Source of the DNA: CAVVVS01 sp963751355
Lineage (GTDB): Bacteria; Bacteroidota; Ignavibacteria; Ignavibacteriales; Ignavibacteriaceae
Reading direction: 5' to 3'
DNA length: 9,327 bases
Assembly: GCA_963751355.1 (NCBI GenBank)
Contig: CAVVVS010000136.1
Span: 1 to 9,327 of the forward strand
Shown here: positions 6,136-9,327 of the stretch, in pieces
How the letters are laid out: every line of letters begins with the position of its first letter
Numbering within the stretch: the stretch's first letter is position 1
Notes under the pieces: model-generated
What the model saw: the letters and a program-made list of their open reading frames with translations, nothing else
What the model was told of the DNA's origin: nothing
Databases searched by the model: none
Translations under genes and position numbers: made by a program

Positions 6136-6271
6136 AAATATCGGGATAAAACACAATTGAGCCTGCTTTTTGATCCACACCTACAACAAAAAAGAGGTAG
6201 AAGGTTAATCAACCAGCTACCTCTTTTTTTGGCTCAACTGTTCCTTAATTCCTAATTTGTTGGCAGCTGGC
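6136..6271. repeat. Dispersed structured repeat, copy 2 (~136 bp)
   Basis: Same element as 1297-1431, same orientation. The outer arms are stronger here: ACAATTGAGCC (6152-6162) with GGCTCAACTGT (6231-6241), one G-T pair in 11. A separate hairpin ATCCCGA / TCGGGAT (6128-6134 / 6141-6147) overlaps its left edge. It lies 8 bases beyond the stop of the DUF6933-like gene (minus strand), the same relation copy 1 has to the lipoprotein gene. The stretch 5924-6135 to its left holds nothing I can assign. Confidence 0.8.
6191..6230. terminator. Bidirectional intrinsic terminator-like hairpin
   Basis: AAAGAGGTAG (6191-6200) pairs perfectly with CTACCTCTTT (6217-6226); an inner GGTT/AACC stem closes an AATC loop, and seven T follow (6224-6230). 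The minus strand gives the same stem followed by six T, so it could stop transcription of the DUF6933-like gene from the right as well as plus-strand transcription from the left. Confidence 0.65.
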
Positions 6272-6279
6272 AGATTTAG

Positions 6280-6777
6280 TTAAAGTTCATTCTTTAATAT
6301 GGTTCTTGGTGATTTATACCCTTTAATATTTTTCCCTCCGAATAAATAATCCATTTCCAGGTCTTCAATTTTTGTGAGATCAATAATCTCATCTGAAAAG
6401 TATCTACTGATCTGATATTCAATATCATATTTTATATTATTCAAATTTCCCTGAATGGATCGATTGTCCGACTTGTAGATTTTAATTTCCGAATCAAGGA
6501 AATATCTATTTACGATATCTTTAAATCCATGGCGTATTAATAAGTCTCTTGCTCTGTCTGGTATACTTTTAGATGCTTTTTGGATTGATTTTCCTGGAAC
6601 TAATATGGAGATGAATGTCGGATTATGTAAAAAATGAATTATAAACTTCCCTGGAACTAGTTGAGATATCAAATTTGCATACCATTCACCCGGGAACTTA
6701 TCAATCAATTCTATTGAGCACTTTTCGGGCTTTATTCTTGAGATATTCAGAAGTTTATTTGTTGCTTTTATGATCAT
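6280..6777 (-). CDS. DUF6933-like protein
   Basis: The 165-residue cytosolic protein (no signal or membrane helix) begins MIIKATNKLLN, then has FPGEWYANLI at 28-37, VPGKFIIHFLHNPTFISILV at 41-60 and PGKSIQKA at 61-68, a helical middle, and DLEMDYLFGGKNIKGYKSP at 139-157. The 'MII.AT.KLL ... WYANL ... FLHN.T.FSILVPG' pattern is that of the DUF6933 family as I remember it, whose function is unknown; members occur as isolated accessory genes. It stands alone between the structured repeat (6136-6271) and the weak site S6. CAGCTG occurs at both flanks (6264-6269 and 6811-6816), a weak version of the matching-edge pattern. The start fits the family's N-terminus. Family call from memory of the motif only. 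Confidence 0.7.
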   Translation of the reverse strand: MIIKATNKLLNISRIKPEKCSIELIDKFPGEWYANLISQLVPGKFIIHFLHNPTFISILVPGKSIQKASKSIPDRARDLLIRHGFKDIVNRYFLDSEIKIYKSDNRSIQGNLNNIKYDIEYQISRYFSDEIIDLTKIEDLEMDYLFGGKNIKGYKSPRTILKNEL

Positions 6778-6824
6778 ACTTAATCTGCTTGAATGAGCTT
6801 CTCCTGCTTGCAGCTGACGATTAT

Positions 6825-6943
6825 AGATATGGCGTCGTACCGCCCTTCATATCATTACGCAACAACCATCTGTTAATATTGCTAATGCATCATTTTGCAG
6901 TTAATTATCCAAAAACGGGGCGCTATACCTGATGTTGTGGTGC
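6825..6943. repeat. Weak recombination-site-like element S6
   Basis: AGATATGGCG (6825-6834) and CGCTATACCT (6921-6930) are inverted matches at 7 of 10 bases, and the right end is GTTGTGGTGC (6934-6943), identical in core to the far side of higBA. No gene lies between 6778 and 6922. The arms are too diverged to be sure without folding. Confidence 0.4.
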
Positions 6944-7225
6944 GTTTGTCTTTATTTTCTTTAATATTTCCTGCTTGTCTTTTCTCTCTTCTTCAATGTC
7001 ATAATCATCTTGAAGTCCAAGCCAAAATTTTGCAGTTGTCCCGAAATATGAGGAAAATCTCAATGCAGTATCAGCCGTTATCCTCCGTTTTCCTTTAATA
7101 ATCTGTGAAATACGAGTTTGTGGCATCTCTGTATCCTTTGATAATCTGTAAGCAGTAATCTCAAGAGGACGTAAAAACTCCTCAAGTAAAATCTCTCCTG
7201 GATGTATGTTTGGTAATCTGTCCAT
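6923..7225 (-). CDS. higA: HigA-type antitoxin (XRE-family HTH)
   Basis: The 100-residue protein opens with IHPGEILLEEFLRPL (7-21), the standard HigA/VapI start, followed by a helix-turn-helix at about 23-45 (ITAYRLSKDTEMPQTRISQI) and the family's FGTTAKFWLGLQDDYDIE (61-78). It binds and neutralises the HigB toxin and represses the shared promoter. It follows the toxin gene by 19 bases on the same strand, the normal higB-higA order. The last residues (TNAPQHQV) are encoded by the GTTGTGGTGC core and arm of S6, so the tail is supplied by the recombination site rather than the family; HigA tails tolerate variation. Length is normal. Confidence 0.92.
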   Translation of the reverse strand: MDRLPNIHPGEILLEEFLRPLEITAYRLSKDTEMPQTRISQIIKGKRRITADTALRFSSYFGTTAKFWLGLQDDYDIEEERKDKQEILKKIKTNAPQHQV

Positions 7226-7244
7226 TTTTTAATCCTCCAATTTT

Positions 7245-7520
7245 TTAATGATAATCAACTATCTCAACATCGTGTGCATTATTATCAATCCACCTAAATA
7301 CTATTCTCCATTGGTCATTAATCCTGATACTATAAAAATCTGAACCTTTTAATTTCTCAAGTCTGTTGGATGGAGGTATTCTCAAATCAGACCAATTTTG
7401 GGAGTTATTAATCATTCTCAATTTTCTCCGTCCAATTTGCTGTATCTCAATCGGCGTCTTTTTTACTCGTTCTCCATTCCATATATTCGCGGTATCCTTT
7501 GAACCAAATGAAACAATCAT
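7245..7520 (-). CDS. higB: HigB-type toxin (RelE superfamily)
   Basis: The 91-residue protein has the compact RelE/HigB fold signature: WNGERVKKTPIEIQQIGRRK (14-33) at the N-terminal helix region, LRIPPSNRLEKLKG (46-59), then YSIRINDQWRIVFRW (63-77) and the last strand DVEIVDYH (84-91). HigB toxins are ribosome-dependent mRNA endonucleases; basic residues of the R-R-K stretch and the terminal strand-histidine region form the active surface in relatives. It is the first gene of a two-gene operon with HigA. A clear Bacteroidota promoter (7545-7574) and a possible operator (7564-7578) lie upstream. Toxin-antitoxin cassettes with their own promoter are typical stabilisers of integron arrays. Start and length agree with the family. 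Confidence 0.92.
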   Translation of the reverse strand: MIVSFGSKDTANIWNGERVKKTPIEIQQIGRRKLRMINNSQNWSDLRIPPSNRLEKLKGSDFYSIRINDQWRIVFRWIDNNAHDVEIVDYH

Positions 7521-7544
7521 ACTATCGTTTTATAATACTAACGT

Positions 7545-7574
7545 CAAAGATAACTATATTTATTGAATTGTCAA
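7545..7574 (-). promoter_or_regulatory. higBA promoter (TTG...TATCTTTG)
   Basis: On the minus strand TATCTTTG (7552-7545) fits the Bacteroidota -7 box TAnnTTTG, with TTG (7574-7572) 19 bases upstream as the -33 element. The ATG of higB at 7520 follows by 24 bases. Confidence 0.65.
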
Positions 7575-7578
7575 TTCA
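7564..7578. promoter_or_regulatory. Possible HigA operator palindrome
   Basis: TGAATTG-T-CAATTCA is a perfect 7+1+7 palindrome covering the -33 element of the higBA promoter. An HTH antitoxin bound here would block the promoter, the usual autoregulation. Assignment rests on position only. Confidence 0.45.
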
Positions 7579-7617
7579 TTGTCGGGACGTTTTTTCAAAT
7601 GCACCACAGTCGAGTCA

Positions 7618-7682
7618 CGCAAGGGAATTTCACCCTTACGTTCTCACAGAACCGGACTTGAACCTCTCAATTCATCCGGCTC
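7618..7682 (-). ncRNA. Group II intron domains V and VI
   Basis: Domain V (7682-7649) reads GAGCCGGA ... UCCGGUUC with a distal five-pair stem GAAUU/GGUUC closed by a GAGA (GNRA) tetraloop, 34 nt in all: the catalytic core hairpin. Domain VI follows as AAGGG / CCCUU around UGAAAUU (7636-7620), which should carry the branch-point adenosine. The fold is intact although the intron ORF is not. Confidence 0.85.
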
Positions 7683-7710
7683 TTCATGTTCAATCACAAA
7701 GTTAAAAATC

Positions 7711-7953
7711 TTATGGACGTACCAATTCCCAGTGTGGGAAAAGTCCGGGGTTGATAATGTACCTGGCTTTTAACCATCTGATTGCAGCCCGGATGCTCAA
7801 ATTCTTTTCCCATTTCACCCATTTGATTAACCGGTGGTTCAGTTTACCCCTCAAATTCGGCATCTCATTCTCCGCTATTAAGTCATCAATCACCGGTTCA
7901 ATCTATTTCGCTCTGTCAATCGTACTTGCCGTAATCGTTTTTACCGCTTTTCC
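7711..7953 (-). pseudogene. Group II intron maturase, C-terminal remnant
   Basis: The frame reads KAVKTITASTIDRAK, a TAG stop (7903-7905), then IEPVIDDLIAENEMPNLRGKLNHRLIKWVKW-like sequence and RAAIRWLKARYIINPGLFPHW before the stop at 7711. The 'LN..LIKWVKW...AIRWLK......LFPHW' ending is the hallmark of the group II intron maturase-specific domain (GIIM), which binds the intron RNA and helps splicing. The seven reverse-transcriptase blocks and the YADD motif are absent, and an earlier TAA at 7954-7956 closes the frame. It lies in intron domain IV, just before domain V, where this end of the ORF belongs. Non-functional. Confidence 0.8.
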
Positions 7954-8195
7954 TTATCGTTCACCACCCCGGGAGTTTATTCGCTACGCACCTGCAACCC
8001 GCTCATGAGGGCTTCGCCGTTCCGCCTGGCGCAGCATAAGGTGGTTTATTCGTGTCGTGTTTATTTTTAAGGTACTCATGAGCTCTCCACCTGTGGCGAA
8101 TCGGTTGCTTACTACGCCTGATCGTCGTAAGCGGAAGGCCTATCCTTAATTCTTACGTTCAGCGCCAGATAAGACAGTTCGCTCGTCCTCCACAC

Positions 8196-8265
8196 ATCTG
8201 AATCGCTTTATTTAAGGTCTTCCATCATTTGTACAGCCTCCTCTGCATGATAGCAGAAGTTCAAG
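8196..8265. other. Short segment between intron and site S4
   Basis: About 70 bp separate the intron 5' end from S4. On the minus strand they can be read as CALNFCYHAEEAVQMMEDLK followed by TAA (8208-8210), a plausible protein tail, but the frame upstream runs through the palindrome and into the fic gene's 3' end in another frame. It may be the last piece of a lost cassette gene. Confidence 0.3.
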
Positions 8266-8398
8266 GCACACCACGTTCGATAATATGAAACGGTTGGGTT
8301 TTCGGGCTGCGTTCCTATCCACCGTTGGAAAAAATTTAAGCGAGAACCAAACGCTCGCAAACCACTGAATCCCAACTGTTTTATATTGTATGTTGTGC
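8266..8398. repeat. Palindromic recombination-site-like element S4
   Basis: GCACACCACG (8266-8275) and GTTGTGC (8392-8398) are the ends. The left arm at 8280-8303 (starting ATAATATGAAACGGTTGGGT) pairs with 8367-8389 at about 19 of 23 positions. A small internal stem GCGAG/CTCGC lies at 8340-8358. Length 133 bp, like S1 and S2. It lies 9 bases beyond the stop of the fic gene. Confidence 0.65.
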
Positions 8399-8407
8399 TT
8401 TCGTGCT

Positions 8408-9169
8408 TTATTTCAGACAATTTGGAAGCATTTTTAAAAATTCGAAACATCTGTCATAATTCAGTTCATAATAATTTACGCCCAGATTAATCGTCTCATA
8501 ATATTTTGCTTGGTTCTTTTTGTAAAATTCCTCCGATGGCATTTCCCAAAAGTCATGTCCTAATTTCTCTGTTACAAACCATTTTTCAATTAACCTGGCT
8601 GCTCTACCGTTTCCATCTCTAAATGGATGAATGTGAGCAAAACGTAAATGAAGCAATGAAGCAAAATAAAAGACCTCAATTTCATTAAGGTCAGATGAAA
8701 TTAACTCATTTAAATCTTGGAAAAACACTTTCATTTCTTTTTCAACAAATTCAGGCTCAACTGCCATATATGCTAAACCAGATTTTCCAAAAACACCAAC
8801 CTGTTCAATTCGGTATTTACCTCTTTTACTTCTAATCAATAAAGTGTCTGAAAATATTTTATGACAATTCAACAAGTTTTTCTCATTCAGCTTGTTGTTT
8901 TGAGCAAATTCATAAGCTTCAATTAAGTCCTCAATTTCTTCGATTTCTTTTCCTACTTTGAATTTATCCTTATTCATTTCATAATTCATGTAAGAATTCA
9001 AATCAATACTGTTCCCTTCAATATTTGAAGAGTAAACGGCAGAAGACTTAGTCAAATATTCAAATCCTCCGCGATTCTCAGAGAAGTCAAAATCCTTAAT
9101 CAATTTAGGAATTTGATTTCCAATTGACTTTTTATAGGTGTCTAAATATTTTCTTTCAGTTATTCTCAT
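8408..9169 (-). CDS. Fic family protein (probable AMP-transferase, class II)
   Basis: The 253-residue cytosolic protein carries the Fic motif HPFRDGNGRAAR at 181-192; His181 is the catalytic base, Asp185 coordinates the metal and GNGR holds the ATP phosphates. Fic enzymes usually transfer AMP from ATP to a Ser/Thr/Tyr of a target. SSNIEGN at 47-53 fits the inhibitory (S/T)xxxE(G/N) helix; at the N-terminal side this makes it class II, with Glu51 expected to block ATP. The KYRIEQVGVFG...YMAVEP stretch (118-139) is the usual flap region that positions the target. No C-terminal winged-helix domain is present, so it is the short form. All key residues are intact. It stands alone as a cassette between S4 and the element at 9247; GTTGTGCTT occurs inverted at both edges (8392-8400; 9245-9253). 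The -7 box at 9190-9197 should drive it. Confidence 0.93.
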   Translation of the reverse strand: MRITERKYLDTYKKSIGNQIPKLIKDFDFSENRGGFEYLTKSSAVYSSNIEGNSIDLNSYMNYEMNKDKFKVGKEIEEIEDLIEAYEFAQNNKLNEKNLLNCHKIFSDTLLIRSKRGKYRIEQVGVFGKSGLAYMAVEPEFVEKEMKVFFQDLNELISSDLNEIEVFYFASLLHLRFAHIHPFRDGNGRAARLIEKWFVTEKLGHDFWEMPSEEFYKKNQAKYYETINLGVNYYELNYDRCFEFLKMLPNCLK

Positions 9170-9189
9170 TTAATCCGTTTATTTAAGCA

Positions 9190-9197
9190 CAAATATA
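9190..9197 (-). promoter_or_regulatory. Bacteroidota-type -7 box (TATATTTG) before fic
   Basis: TATATTTG on the minus strand fits TAnnTTTG, 20 bases before the ATG at 9169. A TTTG lies 14 bases upstream of it, closer than usual, so only the -7 part is convincing. The promoter would be inside the cassette, independent of neighbours. Confidence 0.5.
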
Positions 9198-9246
9198 CTC
9201 ATTTAAAATGTCAAATCCTTTAGGCACTGCGGTTTCCGAGCATGAA

Positions 9247-9327
9247 GCACAACGGATGGCTAAACACACCCCAATGCGTTTACTCCTCAAATTTGAGGAG
9301 TAAGCGTTGCTGTTGCATTTATATTGC
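9247..9327. repeat. Palindromic element, copy 2 of the S3 repeat (runs to the window edge)
   Basis: It starts GCACAACGG, continues TGGCTAAACACACCCC and contains a perfect 24-bp palindrome at 9280-9303 centred on AAATTT, extendable with a G-T pair to 15-bp arms. Overall about 80 % identical to 5052-5131, including the ATTTAT.TTGC end. It forms the upstream edge of the fic unit as S3 does for 4452-5012. Confidence 0.75.

Larger units (their letters stand above)
7609..8195 (-). mobile_element. Group II intron, internally deleted
   Basis: On the minus strand the element begins GTGTGGAGGACGAGCGAAC (8195 downward), matching the GUGYG 5' end of group II introns, and ends with domains V and VI and a final ...CTCGAC (AY end) at 7609. 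Between them lies only the C-terminal end of the maturase with an in-frame stop. At 587 bp it is far shorter than a complete intron with its reverse transcriptase (about 2-2.5 kb), so most of the ORF and probably part of domains I-IV are missing; it cannot move by itself. Its 3' end falls exactly where the 13-bp edge of the higBA unit begins (7608). Taking it out joins AT to TGTGGTGC, restoring a core like GTTGTGGTGC on the other side of higBA. Confidence 0.8.

Noticed and set aside
5951..6180. Two overlapping short minus-strand frames
   Set aside because: Both overlap each other and enter the structured repeat; composition is not protein-like.
7751..8008. 85-codon plus-strand frame with hydrophobic residues
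   Set aside because: Antisense of the maturase remnant and intron RNA; group II features on the other strand explain the region.
8208..8450. 80-codon minus-strand frame
   Set aside because: It overlaps the end of the fic gene in another frame and passes through the whole palindrome S4; only its last ~20 codons might be a real gene tail.
1..9327. tRNA, rRNA or a replication origin
   Set aside because: No cloverleaf with CCA-adjacent acceptor, no rRNA signature and no iteron or DnaA-box cluster was seen by eye.

Overview
Most of this window (about 410-9327) is AT-rich DNA that looks like Bacteroidota. The pointers are a C10-type protease prodomain, a FISUMP lipoprotein, a TonB-C-like secreted protein, the absence of Shine-Dalgarno sequences, and -7 boxes of the TAnnTTTG type before higB and the fic gene. 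The first ~410 bases are very different: about 70 % GC, coding for TPR repeats in a myxobacterial/proteobacterial style. Both the TPR gene and the C10 gene facing it are cut at the same point (~405-413), so this end is probably an assembly chimera.

Layout: 1-410 TPR fragment (+); 411-836 truncated C10 peptidase (-); 837-1296 decayed DNA; 1297-1431 structured repeat copy 1; 1450-2351 lipoprotein plus TonB-C-like protein (-); 2384-2521 palindromic site S1; 2525-3271 FISUMP lipoprotein (-); 3320-3475 site S5; 3508-3648 gene remnant; 3649-4286 frameshifted membrane protein (-); 4310-4440 site S2; 4452-5012 secreted protein (-); 5052-5131 site S3; 5163-5423 decayed tyrosine recombinase (-); 5461-5682 tandem repeat; 5699-5923 direct repeats and a hairpin; 6136-6271 structured repeat copy 2; 6280-6777 DUF6933-like protein (-); 6825-6943 weak site S6; 6923-7520 higBA toxin-antitoxin (-); 7609-8195 internally deleted group II intron (-); 8266-8398 site S4; 8408-9169 Fic protein (-); 9247-9327 second copy of the S3 repeat.

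The main observation is that this region reads like an integron-type gene-cassette array on the minus strand. All intact genes after the junction point the same way. Between them lie 80-140 bp imperfect palindromes ending in GTTRTGC / GCAYAAC-like cores. The two edges of each transcription unit are inverted copies of each other with bases specific to that unit (CCGCATAAC/GTTATGCGG around 4452-5012; a 13-bp pair with one mismatch around higBA; GTTGTGCTT around fic). That is the geometry expected when a cassette carries its own attC-like site. The cargo (toxin-antitoxin pair, Fic enzyme, lipoproteins, orphan membrane and secreted proteins) also fits such an array. A tyrosine-recombinase remnant lies next to S3, and a group II intron ends exactly at a cassette core, as attC-targeting introns do in classical integrons. 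The array reading is an inference from pattern by eye; no search, fold or alignment was run.
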